Part shown: positions 44,384 through 56,040 of the stretch, piece by piece | Numbering within the stretch: the first letter of the stretch is position 1 | How the letters are laid out: each line of letters opens with the position of its first letter | Source: Corylus avellana | Taxonomy: Eukaryota; Streptophyta; Magnoliopsida; Fagales; Betulaceae | Length of the DNA: 64,000 nt | Direction of reading: 5' to 3' | NCBI RefSeq assembly: GCF_901000735.1 | Contig: NC_081544.1 | Coordinates: 14,412,115 to 14,476,114 of the forward strand | The notes under the pieces: generated by a model | Told to the model about the DNA's origin: nothing | Seen by the model: the letters and a program-made list of their open reading frames with translations, nothing else | Database searches by the model: none | Position numbers and translations under genes: made by a program

Positions 44384-47300
44384 TGTTGTGAGTTTTAAAT
44401 TGATACTTGCAAGCGCACGTGTAACGACCCTCATTTTAGGTTAGAGTACTTCTCAGGCCTAGCCTTGATAGATGAGTTTAGAATTGTGTAGGCCCATTAG
44501 TAGGATTGAACTTATTTTAGTTGGGATCAAAACAACCTTAAGGTATAATATATATATTTTTGATTTAAAGGTTTTTATCTTGAATGACAAGGTTGGCTTA
44601 ATGGTTTAGTATGGACTAATCACATAAATTTATCATGAGCTCGAATCCTCATATATCAACAAAATTATGTTTTAAAGTGATTTTGCTTTATAAGGAAATT
44701 TTTACAAAAACCCTACTTCCAAAAGCCCTAGCCACCTATGCATCTTAAAGGCTTCAAGTTTAAATTTTAAAAATATTACTTTTAAGGGAACTTGGTAAAT
44801 TGCATCGATTTCTCTAATCCTCTTGTCTTGAACCTAGCCTCCATTACATCCTCATCCCAATAAACAAAATTAGGTAGCATTAATGTAATTTACATATCTA
44901 TAATGGGATATTTTTATGATTTTATACTTTAGTAATTATGTTATTGCTTTAAGAACCATTAAGAGATAAAATCAGTTTTTAATAAAATCACCTTCTAGCA
45001 ATTTACGTATTACAAGAGAAATTGCCTCTACTTATTTTGGAATTATTATTATTATTTAAAATAAATATATCCACCTCACTAGCCTCCAAACCCTAGAAGG
45101 GTAGTTTGGAGAATAAGACAAAACCCTAGCCTCCTTAAGACTGAAAACACACGTACATACCCTACCTCTCTCTCTCTCTTTGCTCTTCCTAGCACCCAAA
45201 TACATAGGAACAAGACAAAACCCTAGCCACTTTTCATATTAGCCGTACCCCACTACCCAAGCATCACTTTTCTTTCTCTCTACCTTTCTCCAATGCAACA
45301 TACTACACAAAGCTCTCAAAGCTTTGAATCATCTTCTCCAACATTCATTTCCACTTGAGGTAAATTATTTCATCCCCCCTTGTTGATTTCTTTTATGTTT
45401 TCAATTAAATATGGGAGTATAATTGTTCTTCATACTTGTGCTATGTATTGTAGATGAAAAATCTAGACCATGCCTAATATTGAGAATACTAAATGGGATA
45501 TGTCGCTACGTTAGTACAACAAATTGCAACTCGTGCTTTCTTTTACATACCCTTAAGAAATCAATATTTCATATAAATATATAAATATATTTTTATTGCT
45601 TTTGACTTGTCAACCACCATGTTCATGACCTTTCTCATGTCACCTTTTAAAGAACCCATGTTTATATATATATTTCCTCTTATTTACCTTGGAATTTATC
45701 AACCAACGTTCACTTATCTTTTAAGAAGCCAAGAATAGTTACTTAGGAACCAAAGTGTTTTTCAAAGAATTATGTGTGTAATCCACACTTATAATCCTCC
45801 TATTCAGGAAAAAGTCTAGGAATCTATTGTTACCTTTAGAATCATTTGAGGGGTAGAAGTGGAAGCCTAGGGGTTCTAGGGCTAGCTTTTTATTAATTTA
45901 AGGCTAACATAATTAAGTTGTATTAATTCAGGTGTGTGACCATGCCGGTCAATCTCTCTAGCATCTTTATCGAGGCAAGTGGATTTACTATCCCTTCTAG
46001 AAAAATTATCATGTCATGCTATTTATGAAATTCTGTCTCAAACTGCAAATGATCATTTTGTTTATATTATGGAATTATGCTGTATGCATAACAAGTTCGA
46101 GAAAAAGAAGCATTTTGAAAATAGTGATGTTGATAAAGAGAATTTTAAGAAAATGATAATAAACCCCCCAACATGATGCCCTATGATGTATCAAGAGAAG
46201 TACAAGAAATGAGAAAAAGGTTATAAAATGAGAGTACATGTATGGTGGAGAGTATTTTTAGCCCAAAGATAAACAAAAAAAAAGCTCGGTACCGATGCTA
46301 AGGATGCAGGCGCAACTGCTGAAAGAGGCTCTGCCAGAAGGTGGTTCCATCATAGTGTTTTTTTTTTTGCCATGCTGAGTGCACCCAAAGTTAATCAGCT
46401 GGCCAAGGGGACAGGGCTGTAGCCACAGTATCTCATCCCAGGTCGCAAGGACCACGCAACCCTAGTATACGGGGATAACAGTATACATGGGTCCTAGTAT
46501 GAGATAAAGACTATCAACATCTTTATTGATGATAATATATTTTATGTGCTTTCTGTTTTCTTAAAAATATACTAGGAACATATGTAGTTATGAGTTCCAA
46601 TTTTCAAAATAGGACAACGAGTAAAACTGCTTATGGTTGTGGATTTCACTTACTGGGCCCCCTTTGGGCTCATCAGGTTTATTTCTTGTTGCCGGTAAAG
46701 AGCATTCTGGAATAGAAGGCCAAAATGGGGGCAGAATTAATTTTTCCAATAATTTGTATTAAACACTCTAATGGACCTTATACATCTTTGCAAAGCTTGT
46801 GTTGTGAAAGAAAAAGTGACAAATCTAGCCTTAACGGGTTGGGGATGTTACAGCACGAGTCGTGTGTAGTATAGATTGTGCAAGTGTGAGGTCAATCCAC
46901 AAGGAATTGTGTTGTGAAATTCAATTTCTATCTAAATCAATCCTATGGTGTTGTGCAAAAACATAAACTAAATGAAATGATTAAAAACAATTGATAAAAA
47001 AAACACTAAGGTTTTCCGAATCCACATCACCAAATCAAACAACACATTCTTGTATTTTACACATACAACCAACAAACAAATATGCCTTATACATCGTTCA
47101 AAGTTCCGTAAAAATGCATATCAAATCATTCAATCAATCCAACCATTAAACGAATCACAACGAATACCCAATTGAAATCCAATCATCCACTGTATCCATT
47201 TGGTATACGAATCACAATGGATATCTGATCTCAATCGAATGATTCGATGTATCCATGGGATGAAACACATCGAATATCCAACTTCTTACATATAATTGTC

Positions 47301-47982
47301 ACAACATTCAATCAAATGAATTTAATCAAGTAATTGAATTGGATTTGAACCACACTTTGATTGAACATCGGAATTGTATAAATAAAATAACAAGTACATG
47401 ATTGTTTATCAATGACGAGACTTCATCTTCAACCTTAGTTGAAGATTTTCGCCTCTCATGGTTACAAAAATCATAATAATATGAATTGAAATCATCAAAA
47501 GCAAAAAACTTACAAAAGATACGTCCAAAGAGCGCAAGAACGACACAAAGTCTAAAATATGCTCTCTATGGCCCCTCCCAACGTATTTTACAAAAGAAAA
47601 GAATGCTATATATATTAAAAAACTAGGGCTTCTATGCTGCCAGGTCAACCTGAGTGAGCTCGATCGCACACTAGGTGCACTCGAGTGTATTCGGGGCTTC
47701 TTCAGTGCTTCTACGATGCAGCGCATAGGCGCTACTTGCTTGGGTGAATGCAGGATTGCGCTCGAGCGCATATGCGCTCAGGCGTGCTATTGTGCACTCG
47801 ATCTATAGAATCTCACTTGTGCCCATTTCTTTGCAATTTTCACCTTCAAACAGCAGTTTTCTCTTAACAACTTGCAAAACGCTAAGACACCAAAACTAAC
47901 GAAAACATCAGAAAATAACAAAGCTAAAGGCTTAGCAAATGCAAATTAAAGGGTCCAAATATGCAATATTTGGCACTCATCA
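44384..47982 (-). mobile_element. Solo LTR in protease of E, itself interrupted
   Basis: On the plus strand it starts TGTTGTGAGTTTTAAATT and ends TTTGGCACTCATCA, the complement of TGATGAGTGCCAAATATTGC. Own length without the nested insert and its duplication is about 1160 bp. The flanks ACCAG (44379-44383) and ACCGA (47983-47987) fit only loosely. It has the TATCC/GTGATTCG repeat block (47100-47290) and a palindromic cluster (CTCGATCGCACACTAGG, TTGCGCTCGAGCGCATATG, 47650-47790). It is a distinct subfamily. Confidence 0.85.
44420..46852 (+). mobile_element. Tekay/Del-like solo LTR (TSD GCACG)
   Basis: It starts TGTAACGACCCTCATTTTAGG and ends GGGTTGGGGATGTTACA. GCACG flanks it at 44415-44419 and 46853-46857. 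It is 2433 bp with no RT or integrase. The TGTAACG...GTTACA termini and length fit chromovirus LTRs of the Tekay/Del lineage. The short ORFs at 45979-46176 and 46258-46455 match nothing known. It is nested in the LTR above, so four levels deep at most. Confidence 0.9.
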
Positions 47983-49312
47983 ACCGAGTTGAAAGAGCTT
48001 TGTTGGATTTGGGAGCTAGTGTGAATCTTATACTGTATTCGATCTACATACAGTTGGAATTAGGAGAGTTGAAACCCACCTCAATGACACGTCAGTTGGC
48101 TGACAAATCTGTGAAAATCCTTAGGGGGGTCATTGAGTATGTTTTGATTAAGGTTGATAAGTTCTATTTCCTTGTGGACTTCATAGTCCTAGACACAGAA
48201 CCTGTCTAAATGTGGGGATCCAAATTCCTATGATATTAGGGTGACCCTTTTTAGCCACGGCTAATGCCATAATCAACTGTAGGATTGGAGTGATGAAGAT
48301 ATCCTTTAGGAACATGACAGTGGAGCTGAACATTTTTTAAATCAGCAGGCAGCCATTTGAACACAAGGAGGTCAGAAGTGTTTGCTTGATTGAAGAAATA
48401 GTTGAGGAGACTTTTAGTGAGACAAGTGTTGAGGACCCTTTGGAAGAGTGCCTTGCTCAATTTGGATGTGATATGGACCTTGACAAGCTACTTGATCAAG
48501 TTGATGCCTTATTGGATTCCATTCCTAAGATGAGAACTAAGAATGGGGAAACAACTGAGATATTACTCCCCATCCCATCCCATCTTCATCAGCAGCTGAT
48601 CCTCTCAAGTTGGATTTAAAGCCCTTTCCTGACACCCTGAAGTACAAATTTCTTGGTCCTGCTGAGTTTTTTCCTGTTATCATAGCTTCCGAACTAGATG
48701 ATGCTCAAGAACAAAGGTTGTTGGATGTCTTGAAAGAGCATAAAGAAGCCATTGGGTGGTCTATTGGAGACATCAAGGGAATCAATCCTTCTATGGTGAT
48801 GCATAAGATTCATTTGAAACAGAATGCTAAACCCTTGCGCGAACCACAGAGATGGTTGAATCCTACCATGCAAGAGGTAGTCCGAGCTGAGGAAATAAAA
48901 CTTTTGGATGTGGGAATTATATACCCGATTTCTGACAGCAAATGGGTGAGTCCCATTCATATGGTGCCAAAGAAGGTGGGTGTTACGGTAGTCAAGAATA
49001 AGGATAATGAGTTGGTCCCAACTCGAGTTCAGTCGGGATGGCGAGTGTGCATTGACTATCAGAAGTTGAATTCTGTGACAAGGAAAGACCATTTTCCTCT
49101 ACCCTTCATTGATCAGATGGTGGAACGGTTGACCGATCATGCTTATTACTATTTCCTTGATGGTTATTCTGGCTATAACCAAGTTCCTTTAGACCCCGAA
49201 GACCAAGAAAAGACCACCTTTACTTGTCCTTTCGGTACGTTTGCCAACCATTGCATGCCTTTTGGATTGTGCAACGCACCTACTACTTTTCTACTACTTT
49301 TCTGCGGTGTAA
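47983..49312 (+). pseudogene. Protease and RT N-terminal part of element E
   Basis: The protease resumes at 47985: RVERALLDLGASVNLILYS carries the catalytic Asp, and LADKSVKILRGVIEYVLIKV follows. Stops occur near 48208 and 48240. A linker follows (CLAQFGCDMDLDKLLDQVDA, 48447). RT starts near 48610 (LKEHKEAIGWSIGDIKGINP, WVSPIHMVPKK, GWRVCIDYQKLNSVTRKDHF, FLDGYSGYNQVPLDPEDQEK, FGTFANHCMPFGLCNAPTTF). It breaks after an 11-bp slip duplication (CTACTACTTTT) at 49280-49301. The segment with the YxDD active site is absent, replaced by other DNA at 49313-50133. Confidence 0.88.
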
Positions 49313-50133
49313 TGTGACAATCCTAAGTCCCTTTAGGGTATTTTTAGTTGACTCATACATTTTAAAAAGGGTTGGCTTAAGTTAACAATGAGAATGGACC
49401 ACCAAATAAATAAAAATATATTATTATTATTATTATTATTATCAAAAGTAAATAATAATAATAGGTAGTAATACTAATAACCAAAAAAAAAAGGAAAAAA
49501 AAAAAAACCCCAAAGCCTAAGCGCCGCCTGTCTTTTTCTCCTCTTGCCAAGCTTATTTATACAAATAAGACAAACCCTAGAGGGCATCTCATACTACGTC
49601 TCTCTCTCCCAGTAATTCACTCACACCAAGTCTAGGTGCAATTTCCTCCTCAATGTGACTGTCAGCCTGCAGGTATGACCCTTGGATCACAACTCTTCTT
49701 ATTATTACATATACTTATTCAAAAACAAGTGGGGTCAAAGTTATTGTTTGTATTGTAGCCTTGGTTACCGTGTTGTCTTGTAGTAGGAAAGAGGGATTGT
49801 TTTTTTTTTACTCTTACGTGATGCCATTGCCATACCTCACACCTACTTATCCTTTGAGGAAATAAAGTACTGAGTATGTGTCAGATTTACATAGATATAA
49901 AATATATAGATATATATATGTATAAGGTTTTGAAGGATTTATAAATATATACATAAGTACTTTAAAGTATAGAGATATATTTATATATTTATATATACAT
50001 ACATAATGATTTGTAGTATTTTTTTTAATATATACGTACATCTGGATTGTTTCAAAATATGTAGATATATATAATGATTTGAAGGATTTCAAATATATGT
50101 ACATCTGGATTGCTTCAAAACATGTATATATGT
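49313..50133 (+). mobile_element. Tekay-like LTR fragment replacing the RT core
   Basis: It begins TGTGACAATCCTAAGTCCC, similar in kind to TGTAACGACCC at 44420, and shares the poly-purine and CCCTAG/CTCTCTCTC features of that LTR. The right end is cut where AAGGACTTTAGTAAGATTGTG of E resumes near 50134, with no TSD. About 130-150 codons of RT are lost at this point, so insertion was coupled with or followed by deletion. The 3' half holds (AT)-rich repeats with two GTACATCTGGATTGYTTCAAAA words (50036-50126). Confidence 0.6.
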
Positions 50134-52018
50134 TAAGGACTTTAGTAAGATTGTGAGGCCTTTATGCAGCTTGCTTGCAAAAGATGCCCCATTTCTCCTC
50201 AATGATGAGTGCCATAAAGCTTTTGAGATCCTGAAGAAGACCTTAACCTCCACACCAATCATCCAACCACCCAATTTGGATGTGCCATTTGAGATAATGT
50301 GTGATGCCTCGAACTATGCTATCGGTGTTGTTTTGGGACAGCGTGTTGAGAAACTTCCCCATGTCATCTATTATGCCAGCAAGACTTTGAATGACGCACA
50401 ACTCAACTACTCTACTACTGAAAATGAGTTGTTGGCGGTTTTGCTTTTGATAAGTTTAGATCTTACTTGCTAGATCTAAAGTCTTAGTCTACTCGGATCA
50501 TGCTGCTTTGAAGTATCTTTTGTCCAAGAAAAATGCAAAATCTCGTCTCATCCAGTGGATTCTGTTGCTGGAAGAATTTGACATTGAAATATGGGACAAA
50601 AAGGGTTCCGAGAATGTAGTAGCTGACCACATATCCAGGCTAATTGTGGACTTCAAAGAAAATACTGTGCCCATTGCAGAGACTTTCCCTGATGAACAAT
50701 TGATGCACATCTCCCATAATCCTGCAACATGGTTTGCAGACATTGTGAACTACCTTGTCACTGATCAGATGCCCTCACATTGGACCAAGCAAGATAGATT
50801 AAAATTTTTGGCTGAGGTTAAGTACTTCTTTTGGGACAACCCCTATTTGTTTAAATACTACCCGAATCAGATCATACCATGTATTCCTGAGAGTGACCAA
50901 CAAAATGTCATCTTCTTTTGCCATGATCATGCATGCAGAAGCCACTTTAGCTCGAAAAAGACTGCCGCAAAGATCTTTCAATGTGGATTTTATTGGCCTT
51001 CCATTTTTCGTGATTCCCATGCCTATTTTTCAGCTTGTGAGAGATGCCAGAAACTGGGTAGTATTGGAAGGAGGACTATGATACCGTTGAACCCAATTTT
51101 AACTGTGGAAATTTTTTATGTTTGGGGCATCAACTTCATGGGACCTTTCCCAAACTCTTATGGGTATCTCTATATCCTCGTAGTTGTCGACTATGTTTCC
51201 AAGTGGGTGGAAGCCATTGCTTGCAAAACCAATGATCATAGTGTCGGGCTTCAATTTTTGAAATCCAATGTGTTTGCACATTTTGGGACACCACGAGCCA
51301 TTATCAGTGATGGGGGAAGCACTTTTGCAATAGACTTTTCGAGCAACTCATATAGAGATATGGTATAACCCATAAAGTTGCAACTCCTTACCATCCTCAA
51401 ACGAGTGGCCAAGTCGAGAGATATCAAACAGGGAAATGAAAAGGATACTGGAGAAGACGGTAAACCCAACAAGAAAGGATTGCTCTCTATGACTCAATGA
51501 TGCACTATGTGCATACCAGACAGCATTCAAGACCCCGATTGGCATGTCTCCCGATCAACTTGTGTATGGAAAGGCGTGTCATCTTCCAGTGGAATTTGAG
51601 CATCGAGCATATTAGGCTATCAAGCAGCTGAACTTCAATCTTGCCAAGGCTGACTCTCAAAGGAAACTCCAACTCGATGAATTAGAGGAATTGAGGAATG
51701 ATGCTTACAACTATGCCAAGCTGTACAAAGCTCAGATGAAGAAGGCCCACGGCCAAAACATTTTGAGAAAATCTTTTGAATTTGGTTAGAAAGTCCTCCT
51801 ACACAATTCACATCTGCATCTGTTCCCATGCAAGCTCAAATCTCAATGGACTAGATCATTCATAGTTCGTACAGTTTCCACTCATGGGGCCATTGAGATA
51901 GAGGATCCCAAGAATGGAAATACTTTCCAGGTAAATGGTCAACGGTTAAAACCGTTCTTGGAAGTGAAGATCCCAAAGATTGAAGAAATGCCCTTGGAGG
52001 ACCCTACTTACCAGAACT
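50134..52018 (+). pseudogene. RNase H and integrase part of element E
   Basis: RNase H: KDFSKIVRPLCSLLAKDAPF, then CDASNYAIGVVLGQ (50308), HVIYYASKTLN and LNYSTTENELLAV. A frameshift/stop lies near 50470. [20 protein letters not shown] follows, then the integrase zinc finger ([10 protein letters not shown] ... CERCQKLG, 50925-51055). In the core the first acidic residue is changed: [11 protein letters not shown] (51124) where the family has Asp. The second Asp is present (IISDGGSTF). A frameshift at about 51355 precedes the Glu region (HPQTSGQVE) and further stops follow to VNGQRLKPFLEVKIP (51930) and the end at 52018. The enzyme would insert the DNA copy; this one cannot. Confidence 0.88.
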
Positions 52019-53423
52019 AATCCCCATTTGTTGTGGAGAGTCTGGCTGAAGACGGTAAACTTAGCGCTTGTAGGAGGCAACCCCTCTTTCCTTTTATTTC
52101 TTGCCATTTGATTTGATTTTTGTTTTCTTGTTGTTGTGATTTTCAGAATAGGTGTTTTTACAAGTAAGTTTGGGGGACATTCTCTCTCTGCACACTCTAG
52201 TTTGCTCACCTCTCGGTATTATATTTCTACCCACATTGAAGACAATGTGTGATTCAAATTTAGGGGTATGGAAAGACACCGTTGTCCATTTCTTGTTATC
52301 TTTTTATTGTTTGCTTCTTTTTATTGTTTGTTTCAGGGTATGGAAAGACACCGTTGTCCATTTCTTGTTATCTTTTTATTGTTTGTTTCAATTTCTTTAA
52401 AAAAATAAAAAGAAAATGCGCTATGTTGTTGTTCAGTTTGGGTTAAGCTGTAACTGTGATTTACATTTCATTGGCTTGCTTAAAGTGTTGAACACGTCAT
52501 CATGTTATTAAGAATCTGAGTCTTTTGACTTATTTTTGGGCAAAAGAGACTTCACATGTTTTGAGTTGAATTATTATTACCACATTAGCATATAATCTAT
52601 GAGGTATGATATTTGAGCTTAATCAAGTTCATTTTGAGATTTGTTGGATGACCTATTGATGAATAAAAAAGAGAGAGAAAAAGATAAGCGAGATCATTTT
52701 GAGTTTTTCAGTGAGTAACGGGACCTCTTGCCCAATTAAGTATTGAGTGTTCGCGTAAAAAGATGTGAAGTTCAGGTTGATTGATGGTATGGCTAGCTTA
52801 GATTTGTAGCCTTTTTGACTTGAGTTAATAAGCCCTTAGGGATGTTTCTACATCTAGTACCTAAAGCCATCTAGTTTGGGAGTCACTAACCTAACACTCG
52901 TTACATGGGTCAATTAGAAAGCTTAAGGGAACTAAGCATTGCACAGCCTACACAAAGAGGAAGAAAAAAATGTATATCTTGCCTTGGTTGTTTCATCGGA
53001 TAGGGATTCTTACGAATTTTGAGGTACTTGTCTTAAGATTAAATTAAAGCCTCATGATTGTATTCTAATTTCACTTTGCACCTATCGGAACATATGATGT
53101 CTCAATTGTCCCTTTATGAGTGATTTGACTTTGGTTGTCCTAAAGATTTTGAATATGGAGTTCATCTTTTTTATTTTGCCCGTGAATAAAAATCATTGTT
53201 TGTGTGAAACTTCATTCTTTTCAATAAGATAGTGCTGACAATGTTTGTGGGTATCATTTCTGTTAAACCCTCACGAGACTTCACTCATCCATTAGAGATG
53301 CTTAGGGGTTTAAAAGGCTTGTTGCATATGCTAAATGCAATCGCCTCTCCCACGATAGAGGATTTATGTTTCATGCTTTCATTTTATTTTTAGTTTCGTA
53401 TTGCTAAGGGACTAGCAATATAT
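52019..53423 (+). mobile_element. Element E 3' non-coding region
   Basis: 1.4 kb with no ORF of note between the integrase stop and the polypurine tract. A 72-bp tandem duplication starts GGTATGGAAAGACACCGTTG at 52264 and again at 52336. From about 52430 to 53420 it parallels the 3' region of element A (20629-21700, inverted), so this non-coding block is shared by the autonomous-type and gag-only elements. Confidence 0.75.
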
Positions 53424-53438
53424 AAGTTTGGGGGTGTT
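53424..53438 (+). other. Polypurine tract of element E
   Basis: AAGTTTGGGGGTGTT directly precedes the 3' LTR and is identical to the tract of element A. Confidence 0.85.
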
Positions 53439-54705
53439 TGATGAGTGCCAAATATTGCATATTTGAGCCTCTTAATTTACATTTGTTAATCCTTTAGCTG
53501 TGTTATAATTTGATGTCCTATACTTGTTCTGTGGTTTTAGTGGTTTGCAGGCTGCTAAGAGAAAATTGCAGTCTTGATGCAAAAACTGCAAAGTTTAGAA
53601 AAAAGAGCCATCAATGGAAGTGGGATCGAGGGCAGAACCCTACGCTCAAGCGCATCTGCACTCGAGCCCAGCTAGGTTGCACTCGAGCGCACCCACGCCC
53701 ATGCACAAGCAAGCAGCGCTCAAGCACTACGCCGCAAGAGAGGAAGCACATGCACGAGTTCGCTCAAGCGAACCTAGTGTGCGATCGAGTGCAGTTATCT
53801 GACTTGGCGCCATTTTTTAAGTTAAAACCTTGCAAAAACCCTAGACAAAGGCCTATAAATAGAATAGACATCAGAGAAAATTGTAGAGGCTGCTACGTAC
53901 GAAATTTTAGAGTAGAGAGAAGAGAGTAAAGGGTCTTCCTTGCTTTTAGTGTTCTCAACATTGGGGATTTTAATTTGTAAGCTTCTCAAACCACCATGGA
54001 TTCAATTACTCTTGTATTATCTTTCAATTCCATGAGAGGCTAAACCCACAATTAAGGTTGAAGATGAAGCCTTACTTATGATTATCAACAATATTTTCAT
54101 GTGATGTAATATTTTCCAATTATATGAGTTTAATTTTCCAAATGTTCTCTTTCAATTCAATTAGTTGAAGACGTTCATTTAATTGATTGCTTGGGTTTTC
54201 TTTGTCCAAAAAAATGGATATCCTTTGTGATTTATTCTACAGATACATTTGATGATTTGGTTTAAATTGGGTATCCTTCGTGATTTGTTTTCACAGATAC
54301 ATTAGATGATTTAATTTAAGTTGGATATCTTTTGTGATTTGTGCATGAATAGATACATTGGATAATTTTAATTAATTCATTGAAGCAAAGTAGGAAATAT
54401 TACTGATCATGAGAATATGTTACTATAATTTTGTGAGTGCGGATTCTGAAACCTGCTTTGTTACTTGATCACTTTCACTTTATTTTGCTTATGCTTTTGA
54501 TTTCATATTCACAACAAAATTCACTCATCTTTTGGGACTAGGTTAAGATTTAATTGGTTTAGATATACTTGTTTTGATAAACACAATTCTCTATGGGTTC
54601 GACCTCGCACTTGCAAAACCTATATTGCAAGACGATTCGTGCACTTGCGAATATATTAAAATTTCACAACACAAGCCTATAAATAGAGAACATATAACTC
54701 TTGCA
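53439..54705 (+). mobile_element. 3' LTR of element E, uninterrupted
   Basis: 1267 bp, TGATGAGTGCCAAATATTGC to ATAACTCTTGCA. It has a palindromic cluster at 53626-53790 (GCACTCGAGCGCACCCACG, GCGATCGAGTGCAG), TATA box GCCTATAAATAG near 53850, and the GGATAC/GTGATTT repeats at 54215-54360. It keeps the empty sites of the D solo LTR (53778-53782) and the LARD-like element (54504-54508). Confidence 0.9.
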
Positions 54706-55535
54706 AAAACACACCACTAAAACACTACTCCAATTCTTTAGCATTTACTAAGAAAAGAATATTCTTGAGAATTCTCACTCTTGGTTATTCTAAGCCACTG
54801 GTGGAGATTACATGTGAGTTTCATTGGAGGAGTAAGAAGAAAAGTTTTACCTGATAGCCAAGGAGCGGCTGAAATACCAAGTGATTATTGCTTTTGCAAT
54901 TCATTTTAAAAAGGAAATGCTATGTGCTCTCGTGGTGTTCTCCTTGTGTCCTCCTGGACCTAGGTAGAATTATTTTATGAAAACGAAGTGAGAGAAATAA
55001 GAGCAGTTTTTTTTAATAAAATAATATCCACTTAAGACCAAGAGTATACAAAAATAACACCAAGAGGGCACCTAACATTCCCCATTTTAAAATAGCATTG
55101 TTCTTTGCATGTTCATAAAGTTCAATCTTGACTTGAAAAAATTTTATTTTTCGCTGTGCAATCATATTCCCAACAATAACTTGGCCTCGGCTTGGTTGAA
55201 TAAAGGCCTGTTTTCAGGAGACTTGTAGTTCATTAATGAAGGTCGATCATCCTCGAATTTGATCAAACGTGTAATCCCATATCAAACTTGAGCCACTGGA
55301 TTCTGGACGTGTACTCTTTTACTGCTTCCAATTCCTCCTTCCATAGCGTCTTAACCTGAAGGCTAGACTCTAGAAAATTACTCTTTTGCCCGTTTAACCC
55401 CCTCAGAAAGATCCAAAACATGTTTATGATTCAACCTCCCACAAAACTTTCTTAAGACTTTAGCTTAGAACACAACTGAAACATAGGAGCTCTACATTTC
55501 TTCAACCAAGGGCTAGAAAAGCAGATGACTTGCCC

Positions 55536-55578
<43 letters not shown>

Positions 55579-56040
55579 AAAAAATTAAAAAGAAAGGTTT
55601 TTTACTTGACAATTTGATAATCATAGGGCAGTGCAATCTTGCTCTCTTCTATGGGAAGTGTTTGTTTCCTGGGATATTTATCTTGTTCGAGTTGTACTAA
55701 ATTGATTTTTAATTCAATCTTATTGTTGGGTTAACGAAACAGTTATATAATATACAATAAAAAATAAAAAAAAAATAAAAATAAAAAAATAAAAAAATAA
55801 AAATCAGATATGATCACTTTTTTTTTAAAAAAAAATAATAATAAAATAAAAATTAATTCACTTGAAAAATCCATACCAAACAAACGTTTAAAATGTCGAC
55901 TATAATTTAATAATCTTATTGCAATGCTTCACCGACAGAAGAAAGCAAGCTTCTTATCAAGAAAATAGAATTGGAATTGCTGGTGTACAATCTTCACTAG
56001 TTTTGGATACATAATATGACATGATGGTGCTCCCACGGCC
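54706..56040. other. Intergenic DNA between element E and SERK gene
   Basis: No intact gene. It holds a small MITE (54912-55083), an (AT)n run at about 55540-55572 and A/T-rich low-complexity DNA at 55740-55860. Part of the minus strand near 55395-55280 reads LWKEELEAVKEYTSRIQW, an open helix-like stretch that could be a scrap of an old gene, but I cannot name it. Confidence 0.5.
54912..55083. mobile_element. 172-bp MITE (TSD ATTTTAAAA)
   Basis: The ends AGGAAATGCTATGTGCTCTC and the complement of GAGGGCACCTAACATTCCC form an imperfect inverted repeat of about 27 bp. The 9-bp direct repeat ATTTTAAAA flanks it at 54903-54911 and 55084-55092. The 9-bp duplication suggests the Mutator superfamily. 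No coding capacity. Confidence 0.88.

Larger units (their letters stand above)
25786..54705 (+). mobile_element. Athila-like Ty3/gypsy element E, complete but nested
   Basis: This spans 28.9 kb, of which only about 11 kb is its own. The parts in order: 5' LTR (25786-34592, interrupted twice), primer site 34599-34615, leader, gag start 36259, gag/protease 42961-44383, protease/RT 47983-49312, RNase H/integrase 50134-52018, 3' non-coding region, polypurine tract 53424-53438, 3' LTR 53439-54705. The order protease-RT-RNase H-integrase and the DLGAS protease fit the Athila side of Ty3/gypsy. The likely TSD is CAAAC (25781-25785) against AAAAC (54706-54710), 4 of 5. Stops and frameshifts occur in gag, RT and integrase, and the RT active-site segment is gone. 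Confidence 0.88.

Noticed and set aside
55280..55395. Minus-strand coding scrap LWKEELEAVKEYTSRIQW
   Set aside because: It is open only briefly, with stops on both sides and no recognised family. It is mentioned under the intergenic entry and not called.
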